Below, in pieces: positions 23,801 through 33,971 of a stretch of DNA of 64,000 nt; position 1 is the stretch's first letter; each line of letters opens with the position of its first letter. Below the pieces are notes generated by a model. The model saw only the letters and a program-made list of their open reading frames with translations. It made no database searches and was not told the DNA's origin. Location of the stretch: the NCBI GenBank assembly GCA_016758965.1, contig JAEPRB010000085.1, positions 20,843 through 84,842 of the forward strand, read 5' to 3'. The DNA is from Circinella minor. Its lineage: Eukaryota; Mucoromycota; Mucoromycetes; Mucorales; Lichtheimiaceae. The position numbers were made by a program, and so were the translations under genes.

Positions 23801-24493
23801 AATGATAAACAGCCCAAAGTAGAAAGGTTAACAAAGATTAACAAAGGTTAACAACCCAAAGTAAAAAGGTTAACAAAGGTTAATAAAGATTAACAAAAAG
23901 CAGGGTTTGAACATTTTTTTTAAAAAAATTGACATGCACTTTATATGCAATAGATATATAGCCATATATCTATCAGCATTTTCGATCATCACATATATAA
24001 GTCATATAAATCCTGCAGCTTAACTCTAAATATGTTATAAATGAGTTTATCAAGAAACTTGTTTTCACACCTTGGCCACTAGTTTATATTGATAATACCC
24101 AGTTGAGATGATAAAATTCATTGAATTTTATATACACATCACAACTAAAACAATTATTATAAGAATATTAAATATAGTTATTAAAAACAGTAATATTTAA
24201 TTTGAAGATTTTTAAATTTAAAAATAATTATAATTAACATTTATTATTTATTTGATTAAAAATAAATTAGAAATAGAAAAAGATAAAAAATGGATTATTA
24301 TATAATAGATAAAGATAAAATAATATATAAATAAATATACGTAGTATATTTATTTGATTGGGAATTAATTTATATTTTTAAAATACGTATTATAAAATTA
24401 AATATTTAATTTTTAAGATATTTAGAAACATTAAGATATAATAAAGTTACCCTAAAGGGTTAAAAGCTTTCAGTGGGGAGCTAACTTAATTTA
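23801..24493. other. Intergenic, extremely AT-rich
   Basis: At 23818-23895 a short motif (GGTTAACAAAGATTAACAAA and variants) recurs four to five times just upstream of the preceding gene. From 24110 to 24430 the sequence is almost pure A and T, with many small palindromes. No gene was seen. Confidence 0.5.
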
Positions 24494-25200
24494 TATGGTG
24501 CAGGTGTGCAGCTCAACTTAAATAGCCAATTTTTTATTTTGTAACATTTTTTTTCTTAATTCAAACACCGCTAAAGCAGTAATAATTATGTATATATCTA
24601 TATGATAGTCTTTCAATTATAGTAATTACATGAACTATAATAGTAATGGAAGTTCTTTTAAAAATAATAGTTCATCATTATATACTAGTTGATTATATAA
24701 TCTATCAATTTACTTGATAGTTTTTACTATTAACTAATACAAGCTTTATTATTCTTATATATCATTGTCTAAATATGAAATATTACATGTATTTATAAAG
24801 CTATCATAGAGCAAATATAATAGTAAGAAAAAGAGATAATAATGTCTTATATGCTATCTGTCCTTTCACACACCTGTAATGGAATAATCTAAAATTAAAA
24901 GCCAGATCATTTCCACATATGGTTAGTATATTACCATAATAGGTGTTTATATTCATATTCAGCTCATCAGCTGTAACATTTCTCCTCTACCCAGCCTTAA
25001 CTGCCTTACTTCAAACTCTTACTACTTTTCCAATTCAAAAGATATTTAAAATCCAATCCAAGAATCTTTTTCTTTAGATGCTATTCTATCTTTTTCTTGG
25101 TTTTAATTTTGGTTTTGCTTATTTTTGGCGGACTAGATATAATTTGAAATTGGGCAAAATTTTTGAAAAAAATTGGCTATTTAAGTTGAGCTGCACCATA
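24494..25200. mobile_element. MITE with TA target duplication
   Basis: The ends are inverted repeats: TATGGTGCA followed by GCTCAACTTAAATAGCCAAT on the left, and the exact complement on the right (about 25165-25200). The left arm carries an extra 8-bp GGTGTGCA. TA flanks both ends. The 640-bp interior is AT-rich without a coding frame. This fits a non-autonomous DNA element; the superfamily is uncertain. Confidence 0.7.
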
Positions 25201-26059
25201 TAGAGCATATTTGCTCTGCTGTTGTTACACTGTTTCTTTATTGACCAAAGAATTTTTTTTATTCTTTATTACTAGGTACCTTAATTTATTACCCTTGATT
25301 ATGGGATTTATTCATTGCAAGAACCAATCTTCTCAATCCTTGTAATAATTTCATCTTCGGGTGAAATCTTTTCATTTTTATTTTATTATACATACGTATT
25401 CATTAGCATTAGTAATTTTCTTATCACTATCTTTTATTCAAGTATATTCAATAAATATATAAGTTACCCTTATCCATCTTATCACTTTAAAAGTAGTATT
25501 CACTATCATTATTAGTGGTTTCGGCATAGACAAGCAAAAAATTGAAGTCGCATTTTAGAATTTAATTTTAGTAGCACAAAAAGAAACATTCTTCCCCCTC
25601 CCTTATTTATCCCTTTTATCATTATTCCGAAGGTCTTGCTACCAATGTAACTGTAACACTATATCAATTTTGTTATATATTAAGATTTGATTATAACAAA
25701 GAAATTAAATCGGCTACTCACCGCCATACTGTACTTAGTAACTAACATTGAGATCTATGTGATCGCTAAACGTCATTTTCAGAATTTACTAGCTAGATAT
25801 CATATACATATCTTGTTTTCTGATTCTGAATAATTATACTACATTTTCTAATAAGGACATTATCCTTTTTAAGAAACTAAACGCTTTTCAAATTAAATCT
25901 TTACTCCCCTGATTTCTTGTCTGTAGAAAATTAAAAAAAATCTCTGTGATCCACCCCTTTCCTAACTCTTGTAACAGCATAGAATAGGTTACCAATCCGA
26001 TCATGCGAATAAAGATGTAAGCATAACAAAGAAACTGTTTCTTTTATTTCTCCTACTTC
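25201..26059. other. Non-coding, probably the eroded upstream part of the DIRS element
   Basis: No coding frame can be supported. The reverse transcriptase that should precede the RNase H domain is not recognisable, so the 5' part of the element has been lost or replaced. Confidence 0.4.
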
Positions 26060-26836
26060 TTATTCGAGACATGATCATACGTACGCCATCTATCCTCCTT
26101 CATTGGAAATGCCCAAGCAATGTCATTAGCAGTTCTACCAGCTCGTCTCTTTACCCAACAACTAATAGCTTGCTGCAACTACTGCCGCTCCAAGGGTCTC
26201 GATTGGAATGACAAGATCAGACTTTCCCTAGCAGCAATACAAGATTTGAAATGGTGGATACAACACTTAATTCATTGGAACGGTCAGAGTTTCTTACTAA
26301 CCAAACCACACCTCGAAGTATTCACTGATGCATCGGACCTCAGATGGGGTCTAGTGTACAACATGACAATAGTTTCCGGTACATGGACACCTCACCAACG
26401 CCAACAACATATCAATTACAAAGAGCTTTTAACAATACGCCATGCTATACAACAACCAGCATTGACAGGGAAAAATCTTCGCATATATTGCGACAACACA
26501 ACCACCATTGCTTATATCAACCATTTCGGAGGCACTCATTCTACAATGTTAATGACTCTAGCCAAAGAAATTTGGCTCGAGTGCTTAAAAACTAACATAA
26601 GGATTCAATTGACTTATGTTCCGTCGCAGTTCAACCCTGCCGATCCACCTTCACGTCAACTGCATCATCAACTAGAATGGCAGATCAATCACCACTTCTT
26701 TCATCTTCTCAACCATCTCTGGGGTCCACATTCAATCGATCTCTTTACTTCTTCTCAGAATCACAAACTTCCCCTATATATGAGCTGGCAATGGGATCCG
26801 GAAGCAGCAGCCACCAACGCCCTTCTTCAACCATAG
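26060..26836 (+). pseudogene. DIRS-type RNase H domain (3' part of pol)
   Basis: The frame includes the RT/RNase H junction (IGNAQAMSLAVLPARL) and an RNase H core: VFTDASDLRWGLVYN (first Asp), NYKELLTIRHAI (Glu), LRIYCDNTTTIAYIN (Asp) and SQFNPADPPSR. This order is characteristic of DIRS RNase H. There is no in-frame reverse transcriptase upstream, so the gene is 5'-truncated. An ATG at 26120 is internal and not a natural start. Confidence 0.85.
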
Positions 26837-26940
26837 AAACCATGGAAAAGGGTATACGCGTGCCCTCCCTAAAACTTAATTCAACAGACCATACAGAAGA
26901 TTCTTCATGAGAAAGTGGCCATAACAATCATCACACCAAA

Positions 26941-28096
26941 TTGGACGAGTGCAATATGGTACCCAACACTACGCCAGCACAGCAACAATCATCTAATAGT
27001 ACCATGATCAGCAGTACTCGCCGCACCAGGCGACGATCAGACTCTTCTACAGAAGAATCCTCATTGGCATTTAATCGCATGGCTCATAAACGACAACGCC
27101 TAATAATGGATAGTGGTCTCCAAGATAATGCTACTAACATCATGCTTCACCCATCTCATAATCATCAACGTACCAAGCAATATCAGCCTATCCAACAACG
27201 CTTTATTAAATGGGCTTCTCATCATCAAATCAATCCTTTTACACCAAATCTAACTCATTTAATCAACTTTTTGGTTTATGGACATGTTCATCATAATTGG
27301 ACTGCTGGTACATGTGCTAATTATAAATCTGCTATTTTGGACCTGTATGATGACGCTTCTATATTTTACAACAACCGCAATTTTCAACAATTTTTTATTG
27401 CTCTTAATGAGCAAACAATCCGTTCCTTCGATCGTCCAAAATATGATATTTCTCCTCTTATTCAACATCTTACGTATCCAATTGGGGGATAACATTACTA
27501 TGCGTTCCATCGACTTAACAAGAAAAACATGTTTTCTCTTGGCCATTACCGGTTTCTTGCGTCCTTCGGATATAGAACGTATTGATTCTGCGAGAACTGA
27601 AATTTTAAATAACAAGCTTTCTCTTATTATTGTCAAGCCAAAGGAAAAACGGCGTGGCCAGCCTATTGAAAAGTCAATCACAATTCGCTCACATACAAAT
27701 CCTTTGCTATGTCCTATCAAGGCTTATATTAATTACCGTGATCGTTTTTGCGAAGTCCCTTGTACTCGGGCATATCCAATTCGACACGTTTCAAGACGCC
27801 AGGTTCATCGGTTTATTCGTCACGTACATAACAACGCTCAAGCAGTCGGATCCGAAAGGATTAGTAACCATATCGAGTATATGATTGATTTAATTCCAAG
27901 GCCAGAATATTCTGCCCGTCCTAAGGCGCGCGCTTTAGGTTCCACTGCGGCTATTGAGGCAGGTGCCTCACTCGACGATGTCTTGGTTCATGGCTCTTGG
28001 TTTTCGTCATCAGTTTTTGACACTTTTTATTGTCTCTCACGAGAGACCGCGACCAATTTTACAAGCTTAACTTTACCAATGGGTACAACGGAATAG
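26941..28096 (+). pseudogene. DIRS/Ngaro tyrosine recombinase, frameshifted
   Basis: The N-terminal half (26941-27490) has a Ser/Thr/Arg-rich leader and a core-binding-like helix region (FIKWASHHQINPFTP, ANYKSAILDLYDD). The catalytic half lies in the next frame up to 28096. It has the first Arg in ITGFLRPSDIERID, then KARALGSTAA, HGSW and the nucleophile region FDTFYCLSRE. One frameshift at about 27470-27482 separates the halves. In intact elements the enzyme inserts circular cDNA. Confidence 0.85.
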
Positions 28097-28106
28097 TCTC
28101 TGGATA

Positions 28107-28434
28107 CACAATGTATGTCAGTACACTATGAAGAATAATGTCTTCTAAGTCGAGGCCTTTGGCCGAAGACTTTATTCCATTATTCGAATAGTACTGACAT
28201 ACATTGTTCCCACCCTTCCCTTTTATATTCCCTTTATTATTATTATTATTATTATTTTATTCTACCAGGCACTCATGATAAAGAGTAACAAATAGCTAGT
28301 ATTCACACACACATATATATATATTTTCTGTATTTCGAAATAAACAAAGAAAAATGGTTACACAATGTATGTCAGTACTATTCGAATAATGGAATAAAGT
28401 CTTTGGCCAAAGGCCTCGACTTAGAAGACAATAG
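28107..28434. repeat. Inverted/palindromic terminal repeats of the DIRS element
   Basis: Block X (28107-28210) starts with AATGTATGTCAGTAC and ends with its complement, forming a hairpin. Block Y (28357-28430) is the reverse complement of about 75 bp of block X (GTACTATTCGAATAATGGAA onwards), with a (TTA)n and (TA)n spacer between. Such complementary terminal and internal repeats are expected at the right end of DIRS/Ngaro elements. A 12-bp direct repeat (GCGAGCGAACAA, twice) follows at 28446. Confidence 0.75.
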
Positions 28435-29284
28435 CTATTCAACCAGCGAGCGAACAAGCGAGCGAACAAGTTTCAATCACCCGCTCAACAAGATTACAAC
28501 CCCTTTCTTTTTCTTTCTTCATTATATTTTCTTCGTTCCCCCTTCCCCCATCACTCTATCTGCCTCAGAATCACTTTAATTATCTGTTGTATCTTGCAAC
28601 CAATGCTTTTTAATATTTTTCAGTGGCTGTCAATAAATTCACTCACTCTCCTATGAATCTTAGAAAAAAAAGTCGATTCACTTTTGACGAAATAGACATT
28701 CCAAATCGCGTCTCAAAGGTATGTTTGATTTTATTTTGTGTTCAGTGATTCAAAGATGAATGCATATTGAAGCATTTTTTAGAGTTTTGAATTATGGATC
28801 CACGTTATTCGATTGTAATGCATTACTTACAAAAACTGTTCTCTCAAGATCCCGCGATTTCTCGTCGGAATGCTTCTGCCTAATTGTGGAACGATATAAA
28901 AATAATAAAAGTCCACATTGTTGCAGGAACTGTCACTGAAACAACAGCAACTTTAATGAACAGGTATATTTTTTCTTTGTTAGTCCGATTATATCATTGT
29001 AGTTTACTAATGAAAATCCATACTTTAGACAGTACGCGGGAGAAATTTGTTCAAAAAATGTTTTCGAAAAGGGCACTGCTGCCGTAATTGCCGAAAGTTC
29101 TATTAACCTTTCAGTCGTAAACGTAAATCACTGTGTTTATTCCTAGCATACATTTTAAACAGATATGTCTAATTAATAGTTTATATTTAGCCCCGTTTAA
29201 GAAGTACTATGGTAGAGCAAATCTCAAATGAAAAAAAAGGCATTACAAGAGAGAGGCATGAAGTCGGTGAGGGGCCCAGTAGTA

Positions 29285-29460
29285 CAGTTGAACCCCGTTT
29301 TTTGCACAGGTGGGATTTGGCTCGAAAGTAGTGCAAAAACCGGGGGTGTGCAAAAAGTGGGGTTGAAAACATAGTAAAATCAAAGTGGGATTGTGACCAA
29401 AAGGTGTGCAAAAAGAGGGGGTGTGCAAATATCGAGGGTGCAAAAAGCGGGGTTTTACTG
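29285..29460. mobile_element. 176-bp pogo/Tigger-like MITE with TA duplication
   Basis: The left end is CAGTTGAACCCCGTTTTTTG and the right end in complement is CAGTAAAACCCCGCTTTTTG. The similarity continues to about 25 bp. TA flanks both ends (29283-29284, 29461-29462). CAGT-initial ends with a CCCCG core and a TA duplication fit pogo/Tigger relatives of Tc1/mariner. Internal repeats of GTGCAAAAA make up much of the element. It sits inside a coding exon. Confidence 0.85.
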
Positions 29461-30477
29461 TAGTGAAGTGCAAAAACAAAGCAAGGAGAACGAAGAGACT
29501 GAAGACGACATTGAAGCGGGTGAAGATGGTGTGTGGACGCAGTGGAAGAAATTTCTTGATGATCCACAAAATACAAACCATTTAATGCAATTAAGGTAAC
29601 AATAAATAGTTCCGCATAGGGACAATATTAGGAAATGATATGCAATTAATAGCTATATGCATATATATATAGTCCGGAGAAGCATAAGATAATCTGGTGT
29701 GGAATGATTCCGTCGTAGAAGTACGTTACCTTTCGATTTATATAAAAAACTTCAAAAGGAAATCCCTTTTATTACTAGTCATCGAATTAGCTCATATTTT
29801 GTTGATGTGACTAATAAAATTCAAAATTAGGTATGGTATAGAATTTTAATATTTTTTATTCTGCAGGTAACAATACTCTTATTTATATATAGAAATGATA
29901 TTACATAATAGAATAAGCAGTTTCAGAGCTTACATCAATGTTTCCAACCGATAGCTTGCTAACACCTGAAAAAAAGTTTATCTTCAACATGTGCGTCAAT
30001 TTGTGAGTATAAAAATTATTTGTATACTTATACACAGCCGCGTTATAATCTTGGGCTGATTTTCTTATATATATTATTAATATTTAGCTCTGACTATATA
30101 TACGATGATTGCAATGAAGGCACCTTAAACAAAACAGAGAGTTGTTATAGGTTTTATTTGCTTGATGTTTGTCTCAAGTACGCCACCAAATATTTGAGAG
30201 AGAGAAATGTTTATGTAATGTTTTTGCCAAGTGAAATAGAGCTCGGTTCTATGGCCACACAGCTGAAACAAAAAGGCATGTATAATGGTTTATATAAATA
30301 CAATGCAGATGGAATAGTAAAAGATAATTAAAGCGATCTTGAAATTCTTTTAACAGAAGTTTTATCAGTATATGAAAGTAACGGCATTGGAAAAATAAGT
30401 TTTGACTATCATAAGCCAATGTTCGGGTAACTTTCAATGCTACGAACAGCAGCCCAGCTATATAAATACGAGCCGAA

Positions 30478-30570
30478 AAACCGCAGCTCCCGAGGCGTTG
30501 ACACGAAGCGAAGTGGAGGAGCTCAACCCACGAAGGTGCGAAGCTAAAGAAGGGTCGTGGGGTGTTTAAT
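30478..30570. other. GC-rich island inside the decayed gene
   Basis: About 90 bp (AACCGCAGCTCCCGAGGCGT to GAAGGGTCGTGGGGTG) are far richer in G and C than the surroundings. They contain repeated CGAAG and GCGAAG words. No coding match follows in frame. It may be an inserted short element or structured RNA fragment; origin unknown. Confidence 0.35.
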
Positions 30571-31216
30571 ACTCAAAACACGGTTTCTTTATGGACATGG
30601 TCAGTAATTTAAAACTGGTGTTTTTTTTTGTATTTATGGTCCTAATAGCATATTTTAAATAATAACTGTTTTCTTATCTGTATTGTTAGGAACCGGTATT
30701 CGGCATTGGACTATGTCTATCCAATCGCAGGAAATCGTCGTCATGACCAAAAAAGAGTAGAAGGTAGAAATACCAGTAAAATTTTCTCGGAAAGATCTTT
30801 ATCTGATCGAGTTTATTGAATTTTACAAAAAGTCTTGCAGTAAGTTGGCAAAAAAAAAAAAAACAACGAGATATAAATTGATAATATGAAAATTTTAAAT
30901 TATATAACATAAATTATTGAATATTTATGCAGATATCATGTGAAGACACCACAAAAACACTTGCAAGATCGAAAGAAGAACATAATGCGAATAAATTAGA
31001 TAGTTCAAACTGTAAAAGTCTTCTGGGTATTATTGACCCTATCATTATAAGACTTAATGAAGGAAAACATTTGGGGATCGTTGCTGATGAAGGCTCATTT
31101 TTCACGTTGTGGAACCAAAAAATCAGGAAATCTCAGGGTTATAAGCCCCCGGGGGGTTACTATACCAGAAATAAACTTATACTTACTGTGAAGTATAACA
31201 TAGAGGGCTCTGGTTA

Positions 31217-32222
31217 ATTTCATAGAGGCATTTGTTTTCTGGGTATGTGAAAATTAGTGGATACTATGAATTTTTTTTAAAAAATAATGCATATATTGAA
31301 TTCTTTAATTTACTATATTTTTTTTAAGATATCTAAATATTATGTCATTGATAGATAAATTATACGTATGTGCCGGTTCTAAATATAGTTCTACTCCATC
31401 TCCACCACAATGACAGTACTTCTTCCTATATGATATAATAACTTAATTGCAATCCTTGTATTTATTACATAAATATTTTTACCTTATCCGCTAGACATAG
31501 CTGCTATAAAAATATGAAAATTATATTATGTTATTTTTACCTTTCGTTGGCTTTTGCTAAAGTGGATGAGGTATTAAAATTAACTGATATGGATTAAACG
31601 TAGAACCTCTCTAGATTTATGGTATTATCAGGATGACATTAAATAAATAATTAAGATGAAGATGAAGAAAATCTCATTGTAAAGCTAGAAGAAAACAACT
31701 AGTACGTAGAGTTCTAAAAAGTTTATAATGAGTGAAACTTCTGTGAACGCAATAAAAAAAAATAAGAAACCTCAATTAAAATACTTTAAGTTTTTACTTT
31801 ACTGCTATCATTTTACTGATACATTCGTGTCATAATCTTGTTATAATGCTTGATGCAGTGCTTATTTAGCAAGAAACACATAAAAGAAAAAAAGAAAAAA
31901 AAAATCAGATTTAACTTTACGTGACTAACAATATAATATACAATTGTTTATATAGAGTGGAAAGATTATTAGTATAATGTAGTTGTGTATAAATTCCAAG
32001 TCTTTTTTTTTACAAACTAAAACCAAAGCTTTTTATTGCGTGATAATCATAATTAAGCAGTTGAATTAAAATGTTTAGAATAGTACATATTAAAATAAGG
32101 TCAAAAAAATTAAAATAAAAAATAATAATCCAAAGTCGCAACACATGGGTGCTACAATTTTGTAAAGAAAACAAAAAGATGGGGAAGGGAAGGATGTAAA
32201 AGCCGTAGTAATATTAAATACA
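31217..32222. other. Intergenic, no gene seen
   Basis: AT-rich sequence without a supportable coding frame on either strand. It includes the 3' flank of the HET gene that ends at 32223. Confidence 0.5.
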
Positions 32223-33971
32223 TCAATGAATTTCAAACATTTGTTCTTCAAGTGTGATATCATCCATAAAGTCATCGGCTCCTTTTATCATACACATACC
32301 AATTAACTTGTAATAATCTCCATCCTTCTTGACAACAGGATAACGTGGATGTAGGTACTTAAAGTTGAAACCTGTAAATTGTATTCCGTTAAGTAATACA
32401 TACGAAGCAGACTCTTCCAGCGTTTCTGTCAGTTCATGAAGATAAATCGATTTAATCAAAAGTGGAGAGCTTTCATGGATCCATTCAAAATTCGGTTTTT
32501 GGATTGGTATAAAATGTGATAAGTTCCGAAGATGTTCAATAATTTCTTCCTTGGCCTGAAAATTTAGTTCTGTCACTCCCCAGCGCGCATTGTAAATTTC
32601 TATACATTTATCGCTTCTAGAACCTGGTGGTCGTACGCGAGTTATAAGTGACCATCCAGATCTTCCGTTTGTCTTTTGTTGCGGTATGGGCGGTATATCC
32701 TTGGCTCCAATAGATGCAAGAGCAGAAACCTCAGCATGATGCTGATTATTCGTCATTCCACTACATGTCACTTGCATTACTCTTCCATTGAAAGTGAAAT
32801 TTTTGAAAGTTGTATTATAACCATTATGTTCATAGTGCTCTCCATAAACACCTGTCCAAGATGGCAAGTCGAATTTTTGTATGGGTACTTCATAGCTTGA
32901 TTCATTTGCGTTGTCCTCTTTGATACTGTTACTGGATGACGTTTTACATAGCTTTCGATATTGAGTGTGGTTTTTGAAACAAAGAATACTCAGATCATGT
33001 CTTGCTAGAGCGCAATAAAATTGAATAATCAGTTTTTGAAAATCTTGCTTGTAATCAATTGTAATTTCTTTCATAACTTCAGGAAAAGCGTTGGCAAGAG
33101 CAAATACATGGTCGTGTTCTTTAGTGCTGGTGCGTGTGTGCGCCCAATGTAAAATTCTGGCGGCATCGCGGTACGTATTATTATAGAATATTGGACAAAA
33201 AATGTCTGGTGTCCGATACCACCAACAATGAACGTTAGAGCCAACAAAAAGCATTCTTGATGACATGAGTGTTTCTTCCAGAGTCCATATACGTTTCATC
33301 CATTGAGATGTTAGCAATGTCGGTAGAGATACGCCACGCATTAAAAACCGATGATCAAAGATGGAATCGTATGTATATGTGTCTAATTCTGGTATGAGTG
33401 CTATTTTGCAATAGGAATTACTATAAATTTTATGCATTTGATGTATTTCACTGTGTTTTTCTTCTTCGTCATTTTGGTTAATGCACATTTGATCATACCA
33501 AATATACTTGATATTAAAGTCTTTGCATATTTCCTGTATAAGTCCTTCAAATTTGACAAATTTGACTTTGCATGGAATTCGTTTTCGACCTCTTGGTTTC
33601 TTTCGTACAGTTCTAGCAGGAAATATAATTTTATGTTTTCCCTCATCGATACGCCGATGACTTTTTTTCCCCGTTTCATTTTTTATAATTTCACCCGATT
33701 GGTTCCACGAGTAGGATAATGTACAATATCCTTCTTGTACTTCAGACCCTTTCACCACTTTCATGTCATATGTACGAACTAGGTAAGTAGGCATAAAGCT
33801 TGGTTTTGGCAGAGCTGACGGTATTTTTTTGGGTGGTTGACTATAGCGATAGATTCCGTCCGCCCGAGAGAATTTGATGTAATCTCTACCATTCAGTGTG
33901 TAAGAATATGGTATTTTCCTTTTGTCTTTATAGTCGCTACATTGTGTCTTTTTATATGTAATATAGGTCAT
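32223..33971 (-). CDS. HET-domain protein, copy 3
   Basis: Intact single-exon frame of 582 codons with ATG at 33969-33971. The HET domain spans about residues 82-196: YCTLSYSWNQSGE at 82-94 and YIWYDQMCINQ at 156-166. Between these motifs lies a basic block, RKKPRGRKRIP at 123-133, which resembles a nuclear localisation signal or an AT-hook. The C-terminal region has LPSWTGVYGEH, SGWSLITRV, FIPIQKPNFEWI and the family-ending YYKLIGMC...EEQMFEIH. No transmembrane segment or signal peptide is visible, so a cytosolic or nuclear protein is expected. Its closest relative here by sequence is copy 5 (shared GKKSH...DEGKHKIIFPAR). Its role in self/non-self cell death is inferred from the domain. Confidence 0.92.
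   Translation of the reverse strand: MTYITYKKTQCSDYKDKRKIPYSYTLNGRDYIKFSRADGIYRYSQPPKKIPSALPKPSFMPTYLVRTYDMKVVKGSEVQEGYCTLSYSWNQSGEIIKNETGKKSHRRIDEGKHKIIFPARTVRKKPRGRKRIPCKVKFVKFEGLIQEICKDFNIKYIWYDQMCINQNDEEEKHSEIHQMHKIYSNSYCKIALIPELDTYTYDSIFDHRFLMRGVSLPTLLTSQWMKRIWTLEETLMSSRMLFVGSNVHCWWYRTPDIFCPIFYNNTYRDAARILHWAHTRTSTKEHDHVFALANAFPEVMKEITIDYKQDFQKLIIQFYCALARHDLSILCFKNHTQYRKLCKTSSSNSIKEDNANESSYEVPIQKFDLPSWTGVYGEHYEHNGYNTTFKNFTFNGRVMQVTCSGMTNNQHHAEVSALASIGAKDIPPIPQQKTNGRSGWSLITRVRPPGSRSDKCIEIYNARWGVTELNFQAKEEIIEHLRNLSHFIPIQKPNFEWIHESSPLLIKSIYLHELTETLEESASYVLLNGIQFTGFNFKYLHPRYPVVKKDGDYYKLIGMCMIKGADDFMDDITLEEQMFEIH

Larger units (their letters stand above)
26060..28434 (+). mobile_element. Truncated DIRS/Ngaro-type tyrosine-recombinase retrotransposon
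   Basis: In order: the end of a reverse transcriptase/RNase H frame (to 26836), a tyrosine recombinase frame (26941-28096) with one frameshift, and a set of inverted repeats (28107-28434). Reverse transcriptase/RNase H plus tyrosine recombinase, with inverted or split repeats in place of LTRs, defines DIRS-like elements. It lacks its 5' part and cannot be autonomous. Confidence 0.85.
28653..31216 (+). pseudogene. Decayed multi-exon lineage-specific gene split by a MITE
   Basis: Exon 1, 28653-28718 (MNLRKKSRFTFDEIDIPNRV), ends at a GTATG donor in phase 0. A second exon, 29191-29599, is interrupted by the MITE at 29285-29460; without it the frame continues from VGEGPSS into SEVQKQSKEN and WTQWKKFLDDPQN. 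Further pieces are at about 29940-30000, 30092-30430 (DVCLKYATKYLRERNVYVMF, stop at 30330, then LLTEVLSVYESNG), 30690-30840 and 30930-31216. Several pieces hold premature stops or out-of-phase joins. The blocks resemble a hypothetical protein family I associate with Mucorales; function unknown. Confidence 0.55.

Noticed and set aside
29187..29581. Minus-strand Phe/His/Leu ORFs
   Set aside because: Produced by the GTGCAAAAA repeats of the MITE read in reverse.
33432..33719. Plus-strand ORFs opposite the HET genes (also 37745-38035, 58278-58556)
   Set aside because: They recur at the same place in each paralogue because the HET coding strand is conserved. They are mirror frames.
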